Part shown: piece after piece, positions 36,646-46,521 of the stretch | Numbering within the stretch: the first letter of the stretch is position 1 | Layout of the letters: each line of letters begins with the position of its first letter | From: Nostoc sp. 'Peltigera membranacea cyanobiont' N6 | Lineage (GTDB): Bacteria > Cyanobacteriota > Cyanobacteriia > Cyanobacteriales > Nostocaceae | Direction: 5' to 3' | Assembly (NCBI RefSeq): GCF_002949735.1 | Contig: NZ_CP026681.1 | Coordinates: forward strand, 1,178,001-1,242,000 | DNA length: 64,000 nt | Notes under the pieces: generated by a model | The model's input: the letters and a program-made list of their open reading frames with translations, nothing else | Database searches by the model: none | Told to the model about the DNA's origin: nothing | Made by a program: the position numbers and the translations under genes

Positions 36646-37569
36646 ATGACTAGAAAAATATTAACTGGACTGAGTTCAGCAGCCTACGAACACCCTTTCG
36701 ATCGCAAAGCCTTGGCTTCTTTGCAAAATATGCCTGGTGTCTCCCTGCTACTAAAAAAAATTAACGAATACGGTATCGATCGCTTACTCAGGCTGCAAAG
36801 CCTTGGTAGTGAAATTAAAATTTCGTCCCGTAATTTTCCCAAATTACATCAAGCATTTGTAGAAACCTGCGAAATTCTTGATGTTACTCCACTTCCTGAA
36901 CTGTATCTATTTCAAGGCACAGGCCACATTGAAACCTATATTGTTGGGGTAGAAAAACCCCTTGTTGGTATCAATTTAGATGCAATGGAGTGGCTCGATC
37001 CAGATGAGTTACTTTATGTTTTTGGACATGAAATTGCTCGCATTAAAAGTCAGCACATGGTTTATCACCAAATGGCAATTGTGATGCCAACTTTGAAAAA
37101 TTTGTTAAGTAGTACGACGCTGGGCGTGGGTGGCTTGATAGCTGGTGGTATGGAATTGGGTTTGTATAATTGGCGGATGATGGCTAGGTTTACTGCCGAT
37201 CGCGCTGCAATGCTTGCTTGTCAAGATATTGACGTAGCAACTACTACACTGATGAAACTCGCAGGTTTGCCAGATGAGTACTTGACTACTGCTGTCATCG
37301 AAGATTTCCTTGTTCAAGCCCGTGAGTTTGCATCCAATAACTTTGATAGTGTGGATAAAGTCACTAAAATATTAAGCTATACAGAGTCTGGGCTTTCTTG
37401 GGTAGTTATGCGGGCTGGTGAATTATTAAAATGGGTTGATTCTGGAGCTTATGATAATTTAATTCAACAGAACAATTTAAACATATTAGAAGAATCAGAA
37501 GAATCAGAAGAAAAAGAAGAAAAGACACCAGGAGAGAAGGAAGGGTGGAATTTTTTAACTTCTTGGTGA
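36646..37569 (+). CDS. M48-like metallopeptidase homologue with altered zinc motif
   Basis: A 307-residue protein of the cyanobacterial M48 (HtpX/Ste24-like) group. ELYLFQGTGHIETYIVGVEK and ELLYVFGHEIARIKSQHMVY are diagnostic. The zinc motif that should read HExxH is HEIAR (His128, Glu129, Arg132), so one zinc ligand is replaced by arginine. The downstream ARFTADRAAMLACQD keeps the acidic ligand region. One or two weak hydrophobic stretches (about 150-172) might associate with the membrane. The C-terminus is acidic (EESEESEEKEEK). It may be a non-catalytic homologue. Confidence 0.75.
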   Translation: MTRKILTGLSSAAYEHPFDRKALASLQNMPGVSLLLKKINEYGIDRLLRLQSLGSEIKISSRNFPKLHQAFVETCEILDVTPLPELYLFQGTGHIETYIVGVEKPLVGINLDAMEWLDPDELLYVFGHEIARIKSQHMVYHQMAIVMPTLKNLLSSTTLGVGGLIAGGMELGLYNWRMMARFTADRAAMLACQDIDVATTTLMKLAGLPDEYLTTAVIEDFLVQAREFASNNFDSVDKVTKILSYTESGLSWVVMRAGELLKWVDSGAYDNLIQQNNLNILEESEESEEKEEKTPGEKEGWNFLTSW

Positions 37570-37667
37570 CTTAATAATTCGTAATTCGTAATTAATTATA
37601 GATACAAGCAAGTCAATATAATAATTACAAATTACGAGTTGCGATCGCAGACAATTTAGCTAAATTT

Positions 37668-38327
37668 TTACGTCGCTTGGTTGGATAAAGTAGAGTTAAG
37701 AGTAACGGCTAATTTATCAGCAATTCCCGCAACCCAGTTTTCATCTTGTTTGGTATAACTGCGAGGAGCATTCGCTCCCAAAATTAGCGCACCTTGGTTG
37801 CCAATCGGTTGACAAATTACACCTTGAGTATTCTCTGGTAAATAGTCAAATTCAAGCCTACCTGGATATATTTTTAGAGCAACTAGATAAATTGGCTTTT
37901 GTTTTTCGAGTACCTGTTTTAAGATTACTCCTGGTACAATTTCAGATTTAGTACCCAAAATACCGCGACGCAACAAAACTTTACCTTGGTAATAAACCAC
38001 TAGCGATCGCGTTACTGTATTAGTCAACAATAAATGAGATGCCCAGGCTAGCTCTGTTTTCAAGGCTTCGGGTAAATCTGCTGCTAATACAAAACCTTCT
38101 TCTCCAATTAGTTCTACAATATCAGGCGATCGCGGCTGAACTTGCTGCCAAATTAAACCCGTCAAAATTAACACCGCACTCAAAATCACGCCCACCACAT
38201 CACCGCGCGATTGCGACTGGGTTAATTCCGGTGTCAATAAACGGTTAATCAGCAAAAGCACTGCGCCTAGCCCACCCACCACAATGGGTAGACGACGCAA
38301 AACTCGATTGTCATTGTCATTTGTCAT
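37668..38327 (-). CDS. Cofactor assembly of complex C subunit B (CCB2/CCB4-like)
   Basis: A 219-residue protein with two N-terminal membrane helices (about 12-28, 42-60) and a soluble domain. VLRRLPIVVGGLGAVLLLIN, SPDIVELIGEEGFVLA, RSLVVYYQGKVLLRRGIL and CQPIGNQGALILGANAPRSY fit the DUF2930/CCB family. In chloroplasts these factors attach heme c' (ci) to cytochrome b6 of the b6f complex, acting at the thylakoid membrane. Co-oriented with rpaB but 97 bp downstream across an STRR-like spacer. Confidence 0.78.
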   Translation of the reverse strand: MTNDNDNRVLRRLPIVVGGLGAVLLLINRLLTPELTQSQSRGDVVGVILSAVLILTGLIWQQVQPRSPDIVELIGEEGFVLAADLPEALKTELAWASHLLLTNTVTRSLVVYYQGKVLLRRGILGTKSEIVPGVILKQVLEKQKPIYLVALKIYPGRLEFDYLPENTQGVICQPIGNQGALILGANAPRSYTKQDENWVAGIADKLAVTLNSTLSNQAT

Positions 38328-38423
38328 TAGTTATTTGTCATTGGGGACTGGGGACTGGGAATTAGGAAGAATTTCTGCTCCTCTGCTTCCCCTGCTTCCC
38401 CTACTTCCCTCCCCCCTCATCTC

Positions 38424-39161
38424 TCACTCCTCCCCTGGTTCAATAATTCGCTGGAAAAGATAACCAGTACCCCGCGCTGTCAGAATCAATTCTGGGTTGC
38501 TAGGATCGTCTTCTAACTTTGCCCGCAAACGGGATATATGCACATCTACTACGCGGGTATCTACATGACGTTCTGGCGTATAACCCCAAACTTCTTGCAA
38601 AATTTCCGAACGAGAAAAAGCTTCTCCAGAGCGACTGACTAACAACTCTAACAAGCTGAACTCCATACCCGTCAATCGAATTCGCTCATCGCCTTTGTAG
38701 ACTTGTCGCTTATTCGTATCGATTTTAATATTAGCAACATGGATTACCCCAGAACTGGGAATGCCAGAAGCACTGTTTTTGTCTACCCGCCGCAGTACTG
38801 AGCGAATCCGGGCTTCTAGCTCCTTGGGGGAAAATGGTTTAACTACATAGTCATCAGCACCTAATTCTAACCCGGTGATGCGATCGGCGACATCACCCAA
38901 GGCTGTTAGCATAATAATGGGGACATCTGATTCTTTTCGTAATTCTTGACATACACCATAGCCGTCTAGCTTTGGCATCATTACATCTAAAACTACCAGG
39001 TCAGGCTCAGTTTTGCGAAAAGTTTCCAAAGCTTCTTCCCCGTCGCCAGCAGTCACTACATCGTAGCCAATCATGGAAAGGCGCGTTTCCAAAATCCGGC
39101 GAATGCTGGCTTCGTCGTCTACCACCAAGATTTTTTCTTTATGGCTTTCCAAGTTTTTCAA
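38424..39161 (-). CDS. rpaB: OmpR-family response regulator RpaB
   Basis: A 245-residue protein: receiver domain with VVDDEASIRRIL and the phospho-acceptor in LVVLDVMMPKLDGY (Asp59), MLTALGD and VKPFSPKELEARIRSVLRR. A winged-helix DNA-binding domain follows (RLTGMEFSLLELL, SEILQEVWGYTPERHVDTRV, TARGTGYLFQ). The sequence closely matches RpaB/Ycf27, the essential regulator of high-light and photosystem genes, usually phosphorylated by NblS. Divergent from radA, a neighbour arrangement seen in related cyanobacteria as far as I recall. Confidence 0.9.
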   Translation of the reverse strand: MKNLESHKEKILVVDDEASIRRILETRLSMIGYDVVTAGDGEEALETFRKTEPDLVVLDVMMPKLDGYGVCQELRKESDVPIIMLTALGDVADRITGLELGADDYVVKPFSPKELEARIRSVLRRVDKNSASGIPSSGVIHVANIKIDTNKRQVYKGDERIRLTGMEFSLLELLVSRSGEAFSRSEILQEVWGYTPERHVDTRVVDVHISRLRAKLEDDPSNPELILTARGTGYLFQRIIEPGEE

Positions 39162-39322
39162 TGCTCCTTGACTAAAAATTTACATGATTAATTTTTAATA
39201 CCATAATATTAAGATATCATTCCATGAATTGATTTGGAAAAAGCTCTAAATACTACTATTATTGGTTTTTAGTTTTTCCCAAGAATTAAGTAAATATTAA
39301 GAATATTTAATAAGATTTAAGA

Positions 39323-40858
39323 ATGGCAAAGCCAAAAACCTTTTTCACTTGTAACGAATGTGGAGCAGAATCGCCCCAGTGGTTTGGTAAGTGTCCAGCT
39401 TGCGGCACATACAACTCTTTAGAAGAACAGATCAGTATTCAGTCTTCAGTAGATGTACCCAGTCGGGGGGGAGTTAGTAGTTGGCAATCAGCTCAAGGCA
39501 ATGGTAAATCTCACGCTAAACCAGCTAAAGCACGAGCCTCCTTAACGTTCGATCAAATTACCGATCGCCAAATAGCTCGATGGGAGTCTGGTTATGGAGA
39601 ATTAGATCGAGTCCTTGGTGGTGGAGTTGTCCCCGGTTCTATGGTGCTGATTGGTGGCGATCCGGGTATTGGGAAATCAACTTTATTGTTGCAAGTATCA
39701 AATCAATTAGCACAGAAATATCGCATTCTTTACGTAACTGGTGAAGAATCGGGACAGCAGGTAAAATTACGAGCTTCTCGTTTGGGAGTATCAAAAACCC
39801 TAGGTGTGGTGAATGAAGAGAATGAGGAGAAGGTAACAGTAGTAGTAGATCCGACACTTCCTATAGACCCTGACAGTATAGGTGCAGATTTATATATACT
39901 GCCAGAAACAGATTTAGAAGAAATTTTACGAGAAATAGATTCTCTAAAGCCAAACGTGGCAGTGATTGATAGTATCCAAACAGTATTTTTCCCGGCACTG
40001 ACTTCTGCGCCTGGTTCGGTGGCTCAGGTACGGGAATGTACAGCAGCATTGATGAAGGTGGCGAAGCATGAAGATGTCACCATGCTGATTGTGGGACATG
40101 TCACCAAAGAAGGAGCGATCGCCGGGCCAAAAGTTTTAGAACATTTAGTCGATACGGTGTTGTATTTTGAAGGCGATCGCTTTGCCTCCCATCGATTATT
40201 ACGCACAGTAAAAAATCGCTTTGGTGCAACTCATGAAATCGGCATCTTTGAAATGGTGGCAGATGGATTGCGAGAAGTTGATAACCCCTCAGAATTATTT
40301 TTAGGCAACCGTGACGATCCCGCCCCTGGTACGGCTATTGTCGTTGCTTGCGAAGGCACTCGCCCGATAGTTGTGGAATTGCAAGCTCTTGTAAGTCCCA
40401 CCAGCTACCCTTCACCTCGTCGGGCTGGTACTGGCGTAGATTACAACCGCTTGGTGCAAATCCTCGCCGTCTTAGAAAAACGGGTGGGAATTCCCATGTC
40501 GAAGTTAGATTCCTACGTTGCTTCTGCGGGTGGGTTGAATGTGGAAGAACCGGCGGTAGATTTAGGAATTGCGATCGCGATCGTTGCGAGTTTCCGCGAT
40601 CGCATCGTCGATCCCGGTACAGTATTAATCGGTGAAGTTGGGCTAGGCGGACAAGTGCGATCGGTTTCCCAAATGGAACTGCGGTTAAAAGAAGCTGCTA
40701 AGTTGGGATTTAAAAGAGCGATCGTGCCAAAAGGGACAAAATTTCCCGACTTAAATATTGAGATATTACCAGTATCTAAAGTAATAGATGCGATTATCGC
40801 CGCCATCCCCCATCAAGAATTGACAGCCGACGATTTAGAACCCGATGAAGATGAGTAA
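39323..40858 (+). CDS. radA: DNA repair protein RadA
   Basis: A 511-residue hexameric helicase that drives branch migration during recombination. The N-terminal zinc ribbon is C10-N-E-C and C24-P-A-C27. Walker A is GGDPGIGKST (about 111-120), followed by ATPase core PNVAVIDSIQTVF. The RadA-specific KNRFG motif (TVKNRFGATHEIG) is present. The C-terminal Lon-like domain contains MSKLDSYVASAGGLNVEEPA. Complete, slightly longer than the usual 450-470 because of an insertion around 150-180 (NEENEEKVTVVVDPTLPID). Confidence 0.96.
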   Translation: MAKPKTFFTCNECGAESPQWFGKCPACGTYNSLEEQISIQSSVDVPSRGGVSSWQSAQGNGKSHAKPAKARASLTFDQITDRQIARWESGYGELDRVLGGGVVPGSMVLIGGDPGIGKSTLLLQVSNQLAQKYRILYVTGEESGQQVKLRASRLGVSKTLGVVNEENEEKVTVVVDPTLPIDPDSIGADLYILPETDLEEILREIDSLKPNVAVIDSIQTVFFPALTSAPGSVAQVRECTAALMKVAKHEDVTMLIVGHVTKEGAIAGPKVLEHLVDTVLYFEGDRFASHRLLRTVKNRFGATHEIGIFEMVADGLREVDNPSELFLGNRDDPAPGTAIVVACEGTRPIVVELQALVSPTSYPSPRRAGTGVDYNRLVQILAVLEKRVGIPMSKLDSYVASAGGLNVEEPAVDLGIAIAIVASFRDRIVDPGTVLIGEVGLGGQVRSVSQMELRLKEAAKLGFKRAIVPKGTKFPDLNIEILPVSKVIDAIIAAIPHQELTADDLEPDEDE

Positions 40859-41179
40859 CTAATAGCTGCTTTGGGACTCTAAATTTCCATGCCAACTTAC
40901 TTACATAAATTAGATTGGTACTAATTTTTTGACTTGCGGCAGACGCAATGAGGAGCATTTTCAGCCTCTGGCTGGAAACAAGGTTTTAATACAGACTACT
41001 CATAGGGGCAAAGCATTGCTCTGCCTCTAACATATTGTTGCATCCAAACGAGAACTGCTACAGTCGCCCATTTGAGGTAAAAATATGAATGGCACAATAA
41101 AACAACTTTAATAAAAAGTCAATAGCTCTTTATTTTCGTTAGAGTGGGATAACAATCAAAGTGTGAGGATTGATACTAC
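40859..41179. other. Intergenic region
   Basis: Holds one imperfect palindrome AGGGGCAAAGCATTGCTCTG.. (41004-41028) of a dispersed Nostoc repeat type. No gene seen. Confidence 0.5.
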
Positions 41180-42778
41180 ATGCGAATCTTGTTAGTGTAT
41201 CCAATATTTCCCAAAACCTTTTGGTCTTATGAAAAAATCTTAGAATTAGTCGATCGCAAAGTTTTATTACCACCTCTGGGTTTAGTGACAGTAGCCGCGA
41301 TTCTCCCCCAAGAATGGGAATTCAAGCTAGTCGATCGCAACATTCGTGCAGCAACAGAAGAAGAGTGGGCATGGGCAGATGTAGTAATCCTCTCCGCGAT
41401 GATTGTCCAGAAGCAAGATTTACTTGAGCAGATTCAGGAAGCCAAAAAACGTGGCAAGTTAGTTGCAGTCGGCGGCCCTTACCCCACCTCTGTCCCTCAC
41501 GAAGTTGAAAATGTTGGCGCAGATTTTCTGATTCTGGATGAAGGGGAAATCACTCTGCCGATGTTTATTGAGGCAATTCAACGGGGTGAAACTTCTGGCA
41601 TTTTCCGCGCCACAGAAAAACCTGATGTCACAGGCACACCAATACCCCGCTTTGATTTATTAGAATTGGATGCTTATGACATGATGTCGGTGCAGTTTTC
41701 GCGTGGGTGTCCCTTCCAGTGCGAATTTTGCGACATTATTGTTCTCTACGGGCGCAAACCACGCACCAAAGCCCCAGCACAACTGTTAGCAGAGTTAGAT
41801 TACCTCTACGAATTGGGTTGGCGGCGGGGTGTGTTCATGGTGGATGACAACTTTATTGGCAACAAGCGAAATGTAAAATTGTTGCTGAAAGAGTTAAAAG
41901 TCTGGATGGCAGAACACAAGTATCCCTTCCGGTTTGACACTGAAGCTTCCATTGACTTAGCGCAAGACGCAGAAATGTTGGAGTTGATGGTTGAGTGCGG
42001 TTTCTCGGCGGTGTTTTTGGGAATCGAAACGCCGGATGAAGATAGTTTGCAAATGACCAAAAAGTTTCAAAATACTCGCAGTTCTCTAACTGAGGCAGTG
42101 CAAACCATCACCAAAGCCGGATTACGGCCAATGGCTGGGTTTATTATCGGTTTTGATGGCGAAAAAGCAGGTGCAGGCGATCGCATTGTCCGTTTTGCAG
42201 AACAAGCAGCAATTCCCTCAACTACCTTTGCCATGTTGCAAGCGCTACCTAACACCGCGCTTTGGCATCGCTTGAAAAAAGAAGGGCGACTGCGGGAAAA
42301 TCAAGATGGCAACATCAATCAGACAACATTGATGAACTTCCTCCCCACCCGTCCCTTGGAAGAACTTGCCAGAGAATATATCGAAGCCTTTTGTACTTTA
42401 TACGACCCAGTAAATTACTTAGATCGCACCTATCGCTGTTTCTTGATGATGGGTTTACCAAGTTGGAAAGCGCCAGCAAAAATGCCAGAGTGGATTGTTG
42501 TAAAAGCACTACTAATTGTGATTTGGCGACAAGGAATTAAACGGGAAACCCGTTGGAAGTTCTGGCATCATTTGTTTAGCATTCTCAAGCATAACCCTGG
42601 AGTTATTGAGCATTACATCTCTGCTTGTGCCCATAACGAGCATTTTCTAGAGTATCGCCAAATTGTGCGCGATCAAATTGAAAGTCAGCTAGCTGAATAT
42701 CTAGCACAAGGTGCAGAACAGCCTTATGTGCTAGTGAAGAAAAAAGCTGAGGAGAAAGCTGAAGCGGTAGTCAGTTAA
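41180..42778 (+). CDS. B12-binding-domain radical SAM protein
   Basis: A 532-residue protein. Residues 1-140 form a cobalamin-binding-like Rossmann domain (MRILLVYPIFPKTFWSYEKI, KLVAVGGPYPTSVPHEV), without the classic DxHxxG, as in many members. The radical SAM core has the cluster motif C177-PFQ-C181-EF-C184, plus FRFDTEASIDLA, GIETPDEDSL and GFIIGFDGE. The C-terminal 160 residues are the DUF4070-type region. These enzymes cleave SAM to a radical; the substrate here is unknown. Single gene with its own upstream region. Confidence 0.85.
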   Translation: MRILLVYPIFPKTFWSYEKILELVDRKVLLPPLGLVTVAAILPQEWEFKLVDRNIRAATEEEWAWADVVILSAMIVQKQDLLEQIQEAKKRGKLVAVGGPYPTSVPHEVENVGADFLILDEGEITLPMFIEAIQRGETSGIFRATEKPDVTGTPIPRFDLLELDAYDMMSVQFSRGCPFQCEFCDIIVLYGRKPRTKAPAQLLAELDYLYELGWRRGVFMVDDNFIGNKRNVKLLLKELKVWMAEHKYPFRFDTEASIDLAQDAEMLELMVECGFSAVFLGIETPDEDSLQMTKKFQNTRSSLTEAVQTITKAGLRPMAGFIIGFDGEKAGAGDRIVRFAEQAAIPSTTFAMLQALPNTALWHRLKKEGRLRENQDGNINQTTLMNFLPTRPLEELAREYIEAFCTLYDPVNYLDRTYRCFLMMGLPSWKAPAKMPEWIVVKALLIVIWRQGIKRETRWKFWHHLFSILKHNPGVIEHYISACAHNEHFLEYRQIVRDQIESQLAEYLAQGAEQPYVLVKKKAEEKAEAVVS

Positions 42779-42928
42779 GTGTTTTGACGACGGAAATTGA
42801 CAAGGGATCGATCGCATCTTCACCCGTATAAACAAGTGTACGGGTGAATTTACATATATTGTTAGTGGCATTTATGAATAAAAGCAGTTCTTGGAGAGGC
42901 AAATTTTCCCCTGCCCCTGCCTCTTCAT

Positions 42929-44197
42929 TTATCTACCGCGATCGCGTTCTAAATCATCAATAACTTTTTGCAAATACCACTCATCTGACATTCCAGGAAA
43001 ATAATCCTGCTTTTGCTGAATCAATCTTTCGGCTATTTCCCAATATCCCCCAACCATTCGCAAAAGTCGCTGATGTAACAGGTTATATTTTTGCTTTTTT
43101 GACTGCGGACTAAATTTTTGGATTTTTTCTAGGCTATTCAAGACTTGTTGATAATTTCCCCAGTCTTCTTGTTCGCAAAAGATACTCGCCGCCCGTTGAT
43201 AATCTTCCACAGCGTTTTGAATTTCTTCTAAACAAGTATAGGCAATGCCGCGATTGTAGTAAGCTTGAGCGTCATTAGGATTTATTTGCAGTGCTTGGGT
43301 GTAATCTTGAATAGCACCGAGATAGTTACCTGTTGTCCGATAGGCATTACCTCTGGCTATATAGACTAGGGGATCTTGTGGTTGCATCTGGAGTGCTTGG
43401 TTAAGATCCGCGATCGCACCTTGATGATCTCCTAATATAGAACGGGCTTTACCTCGGTTGCGATAGACAATGGCATCTTGAAAATTTAGTCGCAATGCTT
43501 GATTAAAATCTGCGATCGCTTCTCGATAATTTCCCATTTTACAACGCACAACTCCACGACAGCAGTAGGCTTGGGCATCTTGCGGATCGGCTTTTAATAC
43601 CCAGTTTAAATCTGCCAGTGCTTCTTGGGTATCTCCCTTTTCAGCCTTTTCTAATAATTGCGTGAAATAATCATTGGTGGATAAAATTGGCGCATTGGTA
43701 GAACGCGATTGCTGTACAACAGGTAATTCTTGGGGTTGTAACTGTTTAATTCGTTCCAGGCACAGGCGGCAGTTTTCTTTATCCTGTTGTTCTAGATATA
43801 ATTGTGCAGCCTTTTTAAAATTAGCGATCGCATCTTGAATATAACCCTGTTTGCGCCGCACCATCCCCCGCAGATTATAAGCCGCAGCATAATTCAGATT
43901 GAGACGAATAGCGCGTTCAACATCCTCTAGCGCCCCCGGTAAATTTTTCAGCGCCACCCTAGCCAATCCACGACAATAATACGCCTCTATACTCTCAGGA
44001 TTCAGCTTCAGGGCTTCGGTATAATCTGAAACAGCCTTAAGGATTGCCCCTGAGTCATAATATGCTAAACCCCGTTGCAAGTAAGCTTCAGTAAAGTAAG
44101 GTGTCAGTTGTAAAGCATGGTTAAATTCCTCAATTGCTCCGGCGTAGTCTTTTCGCCTAGCTTTTTCCAACCCTCTATTGTAAAATTCGTCATTCAT
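42929..44197 (-). CDS. Tetratricopeptide repeat protein
   Basis: A 422-residue protein of about ten TPR units in two blocks (about 1-145 and 180-345), with 34-residue period and the usual W/Y-x-G-A pattern (NRGLEKARRKDYAGAIEEFN, YYCRGLARVALKNLPGALED, YNRGIAYTCLEEIQNAVEDY). No signal peptide, so probably a cytosolic protein-interaction scaffold. The last 75 residues are a non-TPR helical region (YNLLHQRLLRMVGGYWEIAE). Partner unknown. Confidence 0.85.
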   Translation of the reverse strand: MNDEFYNRGLEKARRKDYAGAIEEFNHALQLTPYFTEAYLQRGLAYYDSGAILKAVSDYTEALKLNPESIEAYYCRGLARVALKNLPGALEDVERAIRLNLNYAAAYNLRGMVRRKQGYIQDAIANFKKAAQLYLEQQDKENCRLCLERIKQLQPQELPVVQQSRSTNAPILSTNDYFTQLLEKAEKGDTQEALADLNWVLKADPQDAQAYCCRGVVRCKMGNYREAIADFNQALRLNFQDAIVYRNRGKARSILGDHQGAIADLNQALQMQPQDPLVYIARGNAYRTTGNYLGAIQDYTQALQINPNDAQAYYNRGIAYTCLEEIQNAVEDYQRAASIFCEQEDWGNYQQVLNSLEKIQKFSPQSKKQKYNLLHQRLLRMVGGYWEIAERLIQQKQDYFPGMSDEWYLQKVIDDLERDRGR

Positions 44198-44461
44198 AGC
44201 ATTTGTTTGGTTGATTCAGTTAGTTGAATTCCAGCAAGCTTGCTTTGTAGCCTAACTTATCCACTCACCCTTAATATTCTAAGTATTCAGCGTGGTTTTG
44301 CTTCATTTCGGATTTGCAGTGAATTAAAACGAAGATACACCGTAAATTTTATAACTGGGATTTACCCAATTGAGTATTGTCCACCTCCAGTTTGTGGAGT
44401 TAGATTTAGTACAAATTTCGACTAAAACTTTGATTAGTTCTATGAATGATAATTTTTACCA

Positions 44462-45610
44462 ATGAAAATCAGAACTATCACAACAGGTATATCATTTCAA
44501 TCTTTACAAGATCGGGAAAAAATTAAGCAAGCTGCTGAGTTTAATCAGCAAGCGCAGATTGTCTTTGAAAAACAAGGATATGAAGTACAAACAACTAGAA
44601 TAGCTACTAATAGCTGGGAAGAATATTTGCAAGATTTGTCAAAAATTGAAATCATCAATGAGATTCAAATTATAGAACAACTTTGCCAAAGTTTGAATAT
44701 CAGCTTTTTCAATATTGGTTATGCCAGTAAACCCGAAAGTATCAGTATAATTCCAGATATAAATAAAAATACATCGATTATTTATTGCTCAAGCAAAATT
44801 GGCAACAGGGAAACTGGTATAAACTTTGAAAATGCCAGAGAATCTGCCAAAGCTATTAAACGTGTTTCCCAAGAAACTGAAAATGGTTATGGAAACTTTC
44901 GGTTTTGTGTATGGGCAAACTGTCAGCCAGGTATCCCATTCTTTCCTACAGCTTACCATAGAGGCGATACATCTTTTGCTATAGGTTTAGAATTAGGCGA
45001 CTTGGTAATGCAAGCATTTTCACAAGAGAAAAATCTTATCGCAGCAGAGGAAAATCTCCAATCACTTTTAGAATTAGAATTAAATAAAGTCGCCGTTATT
45101 GCTGAAAAAATATCTGATAAATTTGGGATTGCATATACAGGAATTGATACCTCTCTAGCTCCATCTTTAAATAAGAAAAATAGTATTGCTTTTGCTTATG
45201 AACAATTGATGAGTGGCAAGTTTGGGGCTTCGGGAACTCTCACCATTTCTGGTATGCTGACTCGTGTGTTGAAAAATGTCTCAGTAAAAATCTGTGGTTA
45301 CTCTGGACTGATGCTTCCAGTTTGTGAAGATGTGGGACTAGCTACCAGAGCTAACGAGCAAACTTATGATATTACAAATTTATTATTATATTCAGCAGTT
45401 TGTGGCTGTGGACTAGATACAGTTCCGATTCCAGGTGATATAACCATAGAAAAAATTGCAGATTTATTAATTGATATGGCAACTTTGGCTATCAAGTTAG
45501 ATAAACCACTCTCAGCCCGATTATTTCCCATTCCAAATAAAAAAGCTGGGGAAATGACTACATTCAATTCCCCATATCTCGTAGATTGTAAAATATTTAC
45601 AGTTAACTAA
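44462..45610 (+). CDS. DUF711 family protein
   Basis: A 382-residue protein matching the DUF711 (PF05167) family: MKIRTITTGI, NGYGNFRFCVWANCQPGIPF, FPTAYHRGDTSFAIGLELGD, KFGIAYTGIDTSLAPS, SSGLMLPV-like YSGLMLPVCEDVG and CGCGLDTVPIPGD. The family is related in fold to anaerobic ribonucleotide reductase/glycyl radical-like barrels, but its activity is unknown. Convergent with the dioxygenase gene, their stops two bases apart. Confidence 0.8.
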   Translation: MKIRTITTGISFQSLQDREKIKQAAEFNQQAQIVFEKQGYEVQTTRIATNSWEEYLQDLSKIEIINEIQIIEQLCQSLNISFFNIGYASKPESISIIPDINKNTSIIYCSSKIGNRETGINFENARESAKAIKRVSQETENGYGNFRFCVWANCQPGIPFFPTAYHRGDTSFAIGLELGDLVMQAFSQEKNLIAAEENLQSLLELELNKVAVIAEKISDKFGIAYTGIDTSLAPSLNKKNSIAFAYEQLMSGKFGASGTLTISGMLTRVLKNVSVKICGYSGLMLPVCEDVGLATRANEQTYDITNLLLYSAVCGCGLDTVPIPGDITIEKIADLLIDMATLAIKLDKPLSARLFPIPNKKAGEMTTFNSPYLVDCKIFTVN

Positions 45611-45612
45611 AA

Positions 45613-46281
45613 TTATTCTGAAAGCAAACTAGGAGAAGTCAGGACAAAAACATCCCTACTTCCTTGAGCATCAATCTGTGGTTTTATTGGAGTGGTAAAG
45701 TGAAAAAAATCATGGTCATTTACCAATAATAGTTCTCCCGGATTTAGAACTTTGCTAAACACAGGTTTTTCTTTTTTGGCAGTATATAGATGTGTTTCTC
45801 CACCTTGAATATTATCTCTATCTACTGAAAATATGCCAATAAAATCAGTACCATCTTGATGGATACCTTCAGGTGCTGGATTACCCAAATTATCTGACGA
45901 ACAAATAGTTCTAATTTGATGAATTCCGATTTCCGCTTCAGGATGAAGTTTACAAGAATCACTAAATGCTAAGACAAGATTTCTAAAAATATCAAGTTCT
46001 ATGAGTGCATCATCTAATTCTGCAAACTCTCTTTTTATGTCACCCACTAATGGATTATACTCTTTACTTTGAAAAAGGTAGCCATGAGGTAATTTGAGTA
46101 ACTGATTTCCAGAAACTGTAAACCGAGATAATCTTCTAGAACGATAGTTGCCTTTGATGTAAGGATCGATAGGCATATTACTAAAAAATGGCTTGAAACC
46201 TTCTGGCTCGATTGAATTTACTTTTCTGAGAGTAAACAGAAAAGCATATTCTAATTCCGTTAGCGTCCACACTTTTTGCAT
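45613..46281 (-). CDS. 2OG-Fe(II) dioxygenase (PF10014-like amino acid hydroxylase type)
   Basis: ATG 46281 (222 residues) is chosen because AAGGAGG lies eight bases upstream; an in-frame start at 46341 adds 20 residues. The iron ligands are visible: GIHQDGTDFIGIFSVDRD (HxD), then VNDHDFFHFTTPI (distal His), and SRDVFVLT (2OG-binding Arg). QGGETHLY is also typical. PF10014 enzymes include free amino acid hydroxylases such as isoleucine dioxygenase; the substrate here is unknown. Confidence 0.78.
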   Translation of the reverse strand: MQKVWTLTELEYAFLFTLRKVNSIEPEGFKPFFSNMPIDPYIKGNYRSRRLSRFTVSGNQLLKLPHGYLFQSKEYNPLVGDIKREFAELDDALIELDIFRNLVLAFSDSCKLHPEAEIGIHQIRTICSSDNLGNPAPEGIHQDGTDFIGIFSVDRDNIQGGETHLYTAKKEKPVFSKVLNPGELLLVNDHDFFHFTTPIKPQIDAQGSRDVFVLTSPSLLSE

Positions 46282-46521
46282 AGGATTTACCTCCTTGCAC
46301 GTTGAAAGTCTCCCGGATTGTTTATGGGAGGCTGATGACACTTAGTATATGCTACTTTTTATTACTATGTTGTCAATTTAACTACAAAAATTGACAATCT
46401 ATGATATGTGAAGTTACTTGATTTCTGTCATCTGGCAAAGTAGCTGCTGAAAAGATTTGCTGTTGAGAGTTAGGTGGGTAAGGAATCGACGTATATTTAC
46501 TACCAGCAACAAGGTTTTATA

